Origin: Dromaius novaehollandiae
Lineage: Eukaryota; Chordata; Aves; Casuariiformes; Dromaiidae
Reading direction: 5' to 3'
Assembly: GCF_036370855.1 (NCBI RefSeq)
Contig: NC_088098.1
Span: forward strand, 200,367,336 to 200,431,335
Length of the DNA stretch: 64,000 nt
Under the pieces are notes generated by a model. That model was not told the origin of the DNA. It saw only the letters and a program-made list of their open reading frames with translations, and ran no database searches. A program made the position numbers and the translations under genes. Below are positions 14,901-22,460 of the stretch, one piece after another. Position 1 is the first letter of the stretch. Every line of letters begins with the position of its first letter.

Positions 14901-17900
14901 ATCAGCTGGAACAGAAGCCTTGGTCTAGGGTCTGTGATAATATTGAGCACACTGATGAGTAGCAAGGATTTTATATCGTCCTGTGAAGCGGCAGCTGGCT
15001 AAAGCCCCTGTCAGATGCAGGGCACTGCACTGGGTAGACTGCTAGCCTCTTCCTGTACCATCATGTTTATACATTTAAATAACTTGGCTAATACTTGAAC
15101 AGTACCTGGAAGAGATCACGCACTAGGTTAGTGCTTGTTAGTATTTCCGAAGGGATGTTTTCCAAAATCAGTGCCCCAGATCACAGCTTTACCGTTAGAT
15201 TTGGCATGGCCTGGAGAGTGAGCCTTGACTTGTGTTTGATTTGTGAACTTTAGGACGCTAAGGTTTCCACCTGTGACAGAAATGGTGAAACCACATTTCA
15301 GTGGTTCTAGGCAATTAAATCTGTTTCTGAGAAAGCCTCTCTGCCTGTTCAATTTTGTTTAGGACATGCTTTCCCTCCTTTACCAAGAGGGCCCTTCCAC
15401 TGAGGGTATTTTCAGACGCTCAGGAAGTGCAAAAACCTGCAAAGAGCTCAAGGAGAAGCTTGATTCAGGAGCTGAAGTGGACTTAGGCTGTGAATCCATA
15501 TTTGTGACAGCATCTTTGTTTAAGGTATGTGAAGAACTTTCCTTTCCCCCTTTTGGGTGAGAGCAGCACAGATTTCAGGCACAAACAAGTGGGGCATTTA
15601 CCCAGGGACAGGTCCAGAGAGGACCTGGTAGGACGAATTAAGAAGAATGGGCTGACATATTAAAATTATGAGGATCCCTGAAAGAGATGACCACTGAGTT
15701 AGGATGGGGATGAGGACTAGCCAGCTTACTCTCTTCAATAGGAATTAGGGATTTTGTTTTCCCGTCAGCTTTCCTGAGGTCTCTTTATCTCTACTTAAAG
15801 TCAATAAAATACTAGAAAGGAAGATTAGCAGGCCTGTTCCCTTATTCATCAATGATACCTTACACTACAGACCCTTGTGATTATATGAAGTTGTCCAAAA
15901 TATTTGGATTAACTTTCCCATGGATTATCTTTTCTTGCAGATTCATATGTTAATGACAGTGTTGCTTGTGCAAAAAATATCACAAGCCTTCAGCAAGGCA
16001 TCAGCCCAGGAGGAGGATCAGTATATTTCTCTGCAGATTTTATTACAGTGCATCTTGATTACATGTAAATTTTGCTTAAAAGAAATGTTAATCTGCTTTT
16101 TTAAGCAAGCCCTGCTTGGGTGGAATTTTTTTTATCACAGAAGGTCATTCCTCTTGCCGCCATGTGAGGGATTTTCATTGGTGAGACTTCCACATAGACA
16201 TTCCTGCTGGTGGGTTTAGGGCAGGCCAGTTGCACCCTGTGAACTGCTCATGTGCAATATCCCTCCCACAGTAACAGTTGCATTGAGGGGTAATTGCTTA
16301 GCATTTACCACACTGAAGAGCACGTAGGCAGTTACCATGTAATAGCAAATGCATTATTCATGCATGCCATGGCCTCCCTTACCCTCGCCTCTGGGATTTG
16401 AGCTTCTTCCCATTTGCAACACTCTGCCTGCTAATGGTTGAAGCATTAGGAGACAGGAGCAAGGAGACTATCCCTGACTAGTATAAATACTCCATTAAAG
16501 GATTTGTGGTCAGTGTAAGAAGGCAGGGATGCCCTCTCTTGGAGGGCTTGTGATCTGGTGCTGTTGAAGTTTGTCAGCTGAGGAGAAGAAACAGGGACTA
16601 CAGATGAAGTCAATAATGAGTAAAGACAGACGTTATACACCATGAGAATAACTGGCTCCACTGCATATTTTTCGGTTCGATGATACCACATAAAGTATCC
16701 AAATACCTCCATTTTGACAGGAAAGGGTGAGGACACGGCAGGAAAATATTCACTTTAAACATAATCCAAAAGACTTCCTTATCTCACATGATTTGCTGCT
16801 TGTTTTGGTTGCTTTGTGGATCAAAATGCTTGTCAGCTAGTGCTGTCCCATCAATACATCCTCTTGTATCTGCATAGCTTTTTCCTATTTCCTCCCACGC
16901 TCCAGAACAGCTGTTTACATATTTTGTTCTTTTTTTCTCTGGATAAGGATTTTCTTCGCAACATCCCAGGCAGCATTTTGTCATCCCAGCTCTGTGATAA
17001 GTGGATCTCTGTGATGGATCAAGGGAATAATGAAGAGAAAATAAAAAACATCCAAAGGTAGAGTTACTTGTGTTCTCTGTATTCTCCTCCTATATATATG
17101 TATCCCAGAATGCAGAATCCCAAACATTCAACTTACAAGCTGTAATTAAAAAAACACAGCATTGAAATAGATGTGTAAAACATCCTTGTATATGCAAGTG
17201 CACTTAAACTTATGTATATATTTAAGAGATTTCTTGTATGGGGCAATTTTCTGATTCTCTTTTGTCATGATTTCTGCCTTTTGTGGATGCCAGTAAATAG
17301 AGTTGATCGTTTCCTTTCATGAGAAAATATTTATAATATTTATAATTATGCTGTCCAAGATCTGGATTTCTGCCTGATACCAAAAATAAAGTAAAATCAT
17401 CCATGGGAAACTTGGGGTCCAGGGAGAAGGGGTAGCTGCAATCACTTCCTCACATTTTCCCCCTCATTCATCTCAAATTTTAGTGACCATTTTGAAGCCA
17501 AGATGGAATCGTAAATGAAACATAGGAACATAGTGACAAGGGAAGCCTCCACCCTTGCAGGTGATGTAAAAGAGAGAGTGGGCACAGTTTATATCATGAG
17601 AAACAGAGTTTTGTACACAAACAGGATGATGAACTAGCTGACCTCATGCATACTTACATACATACATACTTACACCAGCTAGATGGTATGTAGTGAAAAT
17701 TGAACTGTTTGGTAAAGTGAATACTGAATTACTAGGCAACTTAGGAGAAATATAGTTTAATCTCATACATTGTACTTGGTTCATTAGTTTGACAAAGTGT
17801 AGTTTTAATGATTTCCTAATATATTTTTGTCATCCCAGGAAACTGTTCAGAGATGTGTCATGGTGAGGGAAAGCAGTTGAGTAAGAACACCTCTCTGACA

Positions 17901-20900
17901 TGCTCTCTGCTTTAATTAGTAGAGCATGTTACCCTATTTCTGTATTTTCATTGTTTCTGACTTGTGTATATGCTATCTTCAAGTTTTTTATTTCGTCCAG
18001 TCACTAATTTGGGGACTTATGTTTGTGTATGTTTTCAGGTTAATAGAGCAGCTCCCCAGAGCTAATGTTGTTCTCTTACGTTACATCTTTGGAGTACTGC
18101 ATGGTATAGAAATGCGATCTGAAGAGAACCAGATGAATGCATTTAATCTAGCTATCTGCATTGCACCTAGCCTGCTCTGGCCTCCTGTTTCCTCCGCTCC
18201 TGATACAGAAAGTGAATTCACAAAAAAGGTAGGAGAAACTGTGATGTAGTTTAAAACAAAAAGAAAAATAACTTCCTTCTGCTCAACCAGACTGTTGTTT
18301 GCAAATGTAAGGATAGTCAGTATCTCTGCAGATCAGTACTTCTCCTCTTAACAGGGCCCCAGAAATACTCATTGATCCATTATCATAATCTTTCTGGGAG
18401 AAGGGAGGAGAGATCATAAAGAAATGCCCAATGTACTAGAGAAATACTTCTGTCAAAAAAGATATCTCCAATTATGGCAGCCTTGGAACAGGACAGAGCA
18501 AAAAAGGAAAAGATATATACAAGGAGGGCATCAGTATTTGCACCCTAGTGAAGGATCCCAAGGGACATATATGAGAGAGAGGACTGCAAAAAGCAGCAGG
18601 GAAGGAGATGAGGAGGGATGAATACCATCTACCAGCTACTCTTCTGCTGAAGAAGATGGAATTTGGTGTGATTTGGAAACATTTGGTAAAGATAATTCTA
18701 GAGACAGGGTGTAACAAGAAAGATGGTCAAATGCTAATTAGAAAAATACAGCCATTCCATCTGAATTCCCAGCACTGAGAAGGTAAGGGGCAAGGTAAAA
18801 TCCTATTCATGGCAAAACTGTGTGGCACTGCCTTTAGAGGGGGAAAATGAATTCATCCACGGTAGCCTTACCATCCTTGCATGGCTGGTGCTGGGCGTTT
18901 CAGCTGGGCCTGGCCATTCTGTAGGACTTGGGATGTCTGCAGAGGAGTTCCTCGCTGCTGGGAGGTGAGGACAGCCCACCTCACCACCCCGTGGCCTACT
19001 TTCCCAAAGTGACTGACCAGAAAAACCAGCCAGCTGGCTGCCCACTTGCTTCTCTCACCAGCGAGGAAGCTGGTGGTGGTGGTAAGCCAGGCTGCTGCAG
19101 GGCAGCATGGTCAGAAAGGAGGGCGCAGCACAGCCAGTGAACCGGGGACCTGGGGAAGGTCTTGCCTGGTAGTAAGAGCAGAGCAAGGAGTTTTCACTGT
19201 GCTCAGAACAGAAAGTGCTGGCAGGGCACTAATAAACTCACCGCTGGCTTCAGTGGAGGATGTGCTGCCACTCTGTGAGTTATCACAGGAGCAATAGTTG
19301 CTGCAGAAGGAGCAGCACCCTCAGGTCCCTCAGGTGCTGCAGGAGAAGCCATCTCGCTCTTCTGGCTCCCAGCAATGACTGTGCAGAGGACATTCCTGAG
19401 CGCCCCGGCTGGGCGTGCTTGCAGGAGCACGCAAGAGCCCCAGGCTGGGCCGCCGCGCTGCGGAGCAAAAGGGTGTGCCGTAGGGCAGCCTTTCCACGGA
19501 GGCTGTTTGTAAAAGGAGCATAATGGGTGGGCAGTTTCTTCCTGTTACACGTCTATACAGCATATTTCCCCCGGATGTGATAGTGGAAGATCTGACAGGA
19601 CATCTCTCTCCCATTGCTTTGTTGCAGATTTCTAGTCTGGTGCAGTTCCTCACTGAGAATTGCTGCAGGATTTTTGGAGAGGAAATTACCTCCCTCTTTG
19701 GAGAAATACTTATGACATGCAAGAACAGAGAGAATGGCTCAGGTAATACAGATTGATGTTTCAATCCCATTGAACAGCTAAACCCAGCCACACAGAAGAT
19801 CAGGTGTATTTCATGGAAGGATGCTGTTTCCCCTTCATGTGATGTACCCAATTAAGTATATACCTCTTGCTGTTTTCTTTCCCTTCCCCAAAATACTGGT
19901 GACAGTCAGTAATTCAGCTTGTCATGGCCTAGACCATCTCACACAATGCTCTCCCAAAGAATCCTTTGCTCCTTTTCCAGTCATCCAAGCCACTATGTTA
20001 AAAAGGAAAAAAAAAAAAAAAAAAAAAAAAAAAGGAAAAAGAAAGAAAAAAGAATCCAGAGAGGTTTTCCTCTCAAATATAGAATTTTTGCCCCCAGTTA
20101 TGTTTTTTCAGAATATCAGAAAGTCAGAGATCAGCAATGAATTTAATAAAGATTTCACACTGTCATATTAGTTTTGAAAACATCTGTTCTTTATTACCAA
20201 AAGAGAGAGGTCTCTAGATTTTTTATGAGATTTGCAGATTTTGTGCCTAGCACAAAAAAAATCATGGAATTTGGGGGCTGATAGTGTCTCACTGACTAGT
20301 TGATAATATGCAAAGTGTTTCAGAATATCACTAATCCCCTTTCCCTCTCCAGTCCTGTGTCAGTGTCTGTTTTTATTGGAGGTTGAGATCTCCCCTTCAA
20401 ATATTTCTAAAACAGCATTTCTGTAAAATAAATATTGTCTTGGCTGGCTTACCTTGAGAGTGGTAATGGCACTTGGTAATGCCAGATTGACTCAGTGTGA
20501 CCATCCCAAACTCCTCATGCTCTCTCCGGTGAAATTTGGCCTTCCCTCCCCACACCAGTGGAAGCACATGGGATCTGCTGACTTGCTGTATTGGGACAGA
20601 ACTTAGCCCCACAATAGGTTACGGCAGCTGATCAAGTTTTCAAGCATGCCCTGAGCCATGGTAACTGCCTATGCATTAATTCAGTCTGCTGCAAATGTGA
20701 GATAATTTAAGTTAGTTTACCCCCGAGCAAAAGAGATTTATTATAATTCAAATTGTCGCATATACAGAACAGGGCAGAGGTGCACACTGCTCATTTGAAA
20801 GCATGAGCTGACTGTTTAAACCCATGTTTACGAACTGGGAGATGAGACCTGTCTTCATAGTGTTGCTGTTAAAACTATTTTAATTTCTGGAACACCATAA

Positions 20901-22400
20901 AAGCGTATGAAGTGTGTCCTGTTTTCTTCATTTTCCTAAAAGAAGGGAAAAAAGATTAAATGAACATTTCAAGATTCAATAGCAAAAAGAAACATTCACT
21001 AAGTTACTAATTTAATATTCTGTTTAAATTGTTTACAGTTGTATTACTAATGCTGCTGCAGAAAGTCCTGACTTAAAACAGAACAACCCCCCCAAATCTC
21101 AGCCTTATTTGTCCCATCATCCTATGTTTCTTAACTGAACTGCAATTTAACTCATTTCAGTTTTTCCATTTCAAAATTCGAAGGTAATTTTTTTCTGAAA
21201 TTACAGTCATTTCTGCTTGAAGGATCTTTAAAGCACAAATGCTCCCTGAACAGAAAGGATACTTTCCAAACAAAATGTGACTGCCTGTCGGCAGGGTGCT
21301 TCGGTCGCTAACATGCTAATACTTGTTTTCTCTTTGCAGATGTTGCTTCCCTCCATCTGAATGACTCTTCCTACGACAGTCTGGAAAATGAGCCGAATGA
21401 TGAAGCCGACTCCTCATCTAGTGACTGGATTAAGAACCGAGATCAGGATAACAGGAGCAGGGAGTCTGTCTTTACTCTGAGCGATGGTGATTCGGAACAA
21501 ACGGAGGTGGATGAAATCCAAGACAAAACCAAATCGAAACAGTTGACAATTTCTGTTGATGTACACCATAAGTTTTCGTCGCAAGAAAACTCAGAGAACA
21601 AATCTCTCTGCTCCAGCGCTTTGGGCTTCTCTTCAGCAACTACCTCAGGTGCTCTTAAAACCCCAAGGAGACACAGGCGCTCCTCAGAGCCCACAATTGG
21701 CCTTCTGGCCCCTGGTTTCGTCCGCCTCAGTGAAGGTCGTGAGAAGGCAGCACGCAAAGCCAGCTGCGACGTTGTCCTGTCTCACGAAGACGAAGACTAT
21801 CTCCGCCAGCTTCGTTCTTTACAGATGGAAGGGCAAAAGCTTATCAATCAAAGTTTGATTATAGGAATTAATGTTGGTAAAAGTGACAACACAAGCCAAA
21901 ACATTGAAAAGAAAGACCTGTCCCGTTGCCTCCTGTCTCCAACCCCAGAGGGATTAAGTATTTGCTCAGGATTTAGCTCTTCTAGTCTGTCTTCTCCTGG
22001 GACATCTCCATCTGTGTCATCGATGAGCTCCCTGGACAGTGCTTTCTCACAGTTTTCAGACCAATCTGTTTTTACCCCAACTGAAACCTCCTCCCCTTTG
22101 GATAGCACTTTCCAGTTGCTAAAGAAACATGAAGACACTGCTGCCAAAGCAGTTGATGACTATTTGCTTAAGCCCACTGGGGCACCAGCACCTCTAAAAC
22201 GTACTGATGCTTTGGTTGAGGGGGGCTTGGTGGAGACCAACAGCAGGCCAACACTTCTGAAACCTACAGAAGCAGTGGATGGCTATTTGATTAAGTCTGA
22301 CATTGAGCCATTACCTCTGAGAGTCACAGGAAGGGACAGACTTCATGATCCAAGATCAAGGAGGAGGTCTAGAAGAGCATTGCAGCAATCCAAAGTTTGA
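977..22400 (+). CDS. ARHGAP20: Rho GTPase-activating protein 20 (ARHGAP20), 3' nine exons, partial
   Basis: Spliced from 977-1054, 5045-5111, 7062-7244, 12152-12330, 15363-15524, 16948-17057, 18039-18228, 19628-19742 and 21340-22400. The joined reading frame is 2,145 nt, 714 residues plus TGA, with no internal stop. Domain order in this partial protein: Ras-associating region (about residues 1-105), linker with the IINWAFWRG motif, RhoGAP domain (about 148-350), Ser/Thr-rich tail. Family knowledge: ARHGAP20 (RA-RhoGAP) binds Rap1-GTP through its RA domain and stimulates GTP hydrolysis on Rho in the cytosol. Identification rests on close agreement exon by exon with the human protein as I remember it, and on FDX1 being the convergent neighbour. 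The N-terminal and PH-domain exons lie upstream of base 1. The tail is shorter than in human and diverges at its end. Identification is firm; exact tail homology is not. Confidence 0.96.
1055..5044 (+). other. ARHGAP20: ARHGAP20 intron
   Basis: About 4.0 kb between donor GTAAGT and acceptor TTTTAAAG. Contains a GC- and CpG-richer stretch near 4030-4900, in which I see no recognisable exon. The rest is AT-rich and unremarkable. Confidence 0.85.
5045..5111 (+). CDS. ARHGAP20: ARHGAP20 exon, Ras-associating region
   Basis: A 67-nt exon, phase 0 in and phase 1 out. It encodes GSEKDYKLWVISGREDAPYP followed by LI and the first base of a Gly codon. The acceptor is TTTTAAAG (weak last bases but a T-rich tract before it); the donor is GTAAGT. 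The LWV-SG-EEAPYPLIG pattern is the second part of the RA domain and agrees with the human sequence I recall. The exon is short and would be missed by open-frame scans. Confidence 0.93.
5112..7061 (+). other. ARHGAP20: ARHGAP20 intron
   Basis: About 1.95 kb, AT-rich, ending in TCTCTTTGAACAG. No repeat or exon recognised inside. Confidence 0.85.
7062..7244 (+). CDS. ARHGAP20: ARHGAP20 exon, end of the RA region
   Basis: A 183-nt exon, phase 1 in and phase 1 out. It begins with (G)HEYPFGIKMSHIRDAM and ends with QCQFVLKPSRLAMCQQLS, both strongly like human ARHGAP20. The middle part (PHGSKHCACPRQLQGSF) is diverged and Cys-rich compared with human. The donor is GTACGT at 7245. The split Gly/Asp codon joins correctly to the exon at 12152, giving QQLS-D. 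Confidence 0.93.
7766..8080 (+). repeat. MIR-like ancient SINE fragment
   Basis: Sequence near 7773-7815 follows the MIR core pattern (CAGTTTCC, then CATCTGTAAAATGGGGATAATA, diverged). Bases 7950-7980 resemble the AGACTGTAAGCTCT...GGGCAGGGA tail element common in amniotes, and it ends in ATAATAATAAAAATAA. Family assigned by eye from memory of the consensus; heavily mutated. Confidence 0.55.
10284..10338 (+). other. Candidate frame-breaking cassette exon in ARHGAP20
   Basis: A 55-bp unit follows the acceptor CTTTCCTATCTTTAG and precedes a consensus donor GTAAGT at 10339. Read in the phase left by the exon ending at 7244 it would encode GPFRVKRKSSPVVQQVLI. Its length is not a multiple of three, so joining to the exon at 12152 makes a TGA at the junction. 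Skipping it gives a protein that agrees with human ARHGAP20. It may be a regulated poison exon or only chance splice signals; no expression evidence is available. Confidence 0.35.
11955..11996 (+). repeat. (CA)n microsatellite
   Basis: A 42-bp run of CA units interrupted by one CG at 11981-11982. Intronic. Confidence 0.97.
12152..12330 (+). CDS. ARHGAP20: ARHGAP20 exon, linker and start of RhoGAP domain
   Basis: A 179-nt exon, phase 1 in and phase 0 out; donor GTGAGT. It encodes (D)LSQKSFKRKRSIINWAFWRG, a Ser/Thr/Pro linker (LDNAPLSSTSATPG), and KLFGLLLTAICEDDNLPKP. The last block is the canonical opening of RhoGAP domains (LFG....ICE...LP.P). The SIINWAFWRG motif is a signature of ARHGAP20 and argues against its relative TAGAP. 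A basic cluster KRKR precedes it. Confidence 0.95.
13311..13332 (+). repeat. T11G11 homopolymer pair
   Basis: Eleven T (13311-13321) followed directly by eleven G (13322-13332). Similar pairs occur at 63345-63365 and, on the other strand, at 48120-48141. Confidence 0.97.
14551..14574 (+). repeat. Short tandem repeat, 8-bp unit x3
   Basis: ATAGGGAG repeated three times, the third copy with a final T. Confidence 0.9.
15363..15524 (+). CDS. ARHGAP20: ARHGAP20 exon, RhoGAP domain with arginine finger
   Basis: A 162-nt exon, phase 0 on both sides, 54 codons. It encodes DMLSLLYQEGPSTEGIFRRS and continues through KELKEKLDSGAEVDLGCESI to FVTASLFK. The GIFR Arg (codon AGA, 15414-15416; residue 187 of the portion seen) is at the place of the RhoGAP arginine finger that completes the GTPase active site. 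The catalytic residue is therefore retained and the domain should be active. Human has KGIFRQSAN here, so TEGIFRRSG is closer to the general RhoGAP consensus. Donor GTATGT. Confidence 0.96.
15525..16947 (+). other. ARHGAP20: ARHGAP20 intron
   Basis: About 1.4 kb, AT-rich, ending TTTTTTCTCTGGATAAG. No repeat recognised. Confidence 0.85.
16948..17057 (+). CDS. ARHGAP20: ARHGAP20 exon, RhoGAP domain
   Basis: A 110-nt exon, phase 0 in and phase 2 out. It encodes DFLRNIPGSILSSQLCDKWI and SVMDQGNNEEKIKNIQR. The KxFLRxIPxxLL-type helix is a RhoGAP hallmark, and NIPGSI and VMDQGN match human ARHGAP20 closely. The acceptor GGATAAG has a purine-rich last stretch behind a T-rich tract; the donor is GTAGAG. 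Confidence 0.95.
17058..18038 (+). other. ARHGAP20: ARHGAP20 intron
   Basis: About 1.0 kb, AT-rich, with a short TACA/TACT repeat at 17651-17675. Ends in TGTATGTTTTCAG. Confidence 0.85.
18039..18228 (+). CDS. ARHGAP20: ARHGAP20 exon, RhoGAP core with conserved Asn
   Basis: A 190-nt exon, phase 2 in and phase 0 out. It encodes (R)LIEQLPRANVVLLRYIFGVL, then the FNLAICIAPSLLWPP motif and EFTKK. LPxxNxxLLxxLxxxLxxI and the NLAICIAP motif are core RhoGAP elements. The Asn in FNLA (residue 296 of the portion seen) corresponds to the conserved Asn that positions the GTPase switch. Donor GTAGGA. Confidence 0.96.
18229..19627 (+). other. ARHGAP20: ARHGAP20 intron
   Basis: About 1.4 kb. The second half (18,800-19,520) is GC-rich with several CpG, but I see no conserved exon in it. 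The acceptor is TGCTTTGTTGCAG. Confidence 0.85.
19628..19742 (+). CDS. ARHGAP20: ARHGAP20 exon, end of RhoGAP domain
   Basis: A 115-nt exon, phase 0 in and phase 1 out. It encodes ISSLVQFLTENCCRIFGEEI, TSLFGEILMTCKNRENGS and the first base of Asp. The FL-ENC-RIFGEEITSLF helix closes the RhoGAP domain and is nearly identical to human ARHGAP20 as I recall it. Donor GTAATA. Confidence 0.95.
19743..21339 (+). other. ARHGAP20: ARHGAP20 last intron
   Basis: About 1.6 kb with an A27 run and flanking A-rich sequence (20000-20053). Ends in TTTTCTCTTTGCAG, a strong acceptor. Confidence 0.85.
20000..20053 (+). repeat. Poly(A)/A-rich tract
   Basis: A27 at 20007-20033 inside a longer A/G-only stretch. 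It could be the tail of an old retroinsertion, but no parent sequence is recognisable upstream. Confidence 0.9.
21340..22400 (+). CDS. ARHGAP20: ARHGAP20 terminal exon, Ser-rich tail
   Basis: 1,061 nt coding, entering in phase 1 and ending at TGA 22398-22400; 352 full residues after the split Asp. It begins VASLHLNDSSYDSLENE, matching the start of the human last exon. It then has an acidic Ser-rich stretch, one module from RRHRRSSEP to GINVGKS (21667-21884), and SSLSSPGTSPSVSSMSS to SVFTPTETSSPLDSTFQ, which agrees with human. After that it diverges into a 19-residue repeat found twice (22149-22205 and 22272-22328) and a basic end (RSRRRSRRALQQSKV). From memory, the human last exon is considerably longer and has two copies of the module. 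Confidence 0.95.
22149..22328 (+). repeat. ARHGAP20: Diverged 19-codon repeat in the ARHGAP20 C-terminus
   Basis: AVDDYLLKPTGAPAPLKRT (22149-22205) and AVDGYLIKSDIEPLPLRVT (22272-22328) share 10 of 19 residues with no gap, at a 41-codon spacing. No function is known to me. Confidence 0.75.
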
Positions 22401-22460
22401 AGAGACTGACCAAAGTTTTTTGCAAAGGAATCTTACGCTTAAAATAAACACCATAAAAAA
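22401..22460 (+). other. ARHGAP20: ARHGAP20 proximal 3'UTR
   Basis: Only 42 bases separate the stop codon from the first AATAAA. Longer 3'UTR forms are possible: the AT-rich sequence to about 24.5 kb looks UTR-like and holds further signals (ATTAAA 23364, AATAAA 23744, AATAAA 24542). Confidence 0.6.
22443..22448 (+). terminator. ARHGAP20: Poly(A) signal AATAAA, ARHGAP20 proximal
   Basis: Canonical hexamer followed after about 20 bases by a GT-rich element (TTTGGTGTTAATGTGTGTTC, 22466-22485). This is the usual arrangement for efficient cleavage and polyadenylation. Confidence 0.7.

Larger units (their letters stand above)
12331..15362 (+). other. ARHGAP20: ARHGAP20 intron
   Basis: About 3.0 kb. 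Contains a T11G11 tract (13311-13332), a short CT run near 13407-13421, and three copies of ATAGGGAG at 14551-14574. The acceptor is ATTTTGTTTAG. No other exon recognised. Confidence 0.85.

Noticed and set aside
19330..19851. 173-codon minus-strand open frame over the ARHGAP20 exon at 19628
   Set aside because: It is antisense to a clear RhoGAP exon, whose conservation explains the lack of stops.
20007..20033. Poly(A) as the tail of a processed pseudogene
   Set aside because: No exon-like or gene-like sequence precedes it and no target duplication is visible.
12152..22400. Gene as TAGAP or another RhoGAP
   Set aside because: The SIINWAFWRG linker, FGEEITSLF, LNDSSYDSLENE and the FDX1 neighbour all fit ARHGAP20.
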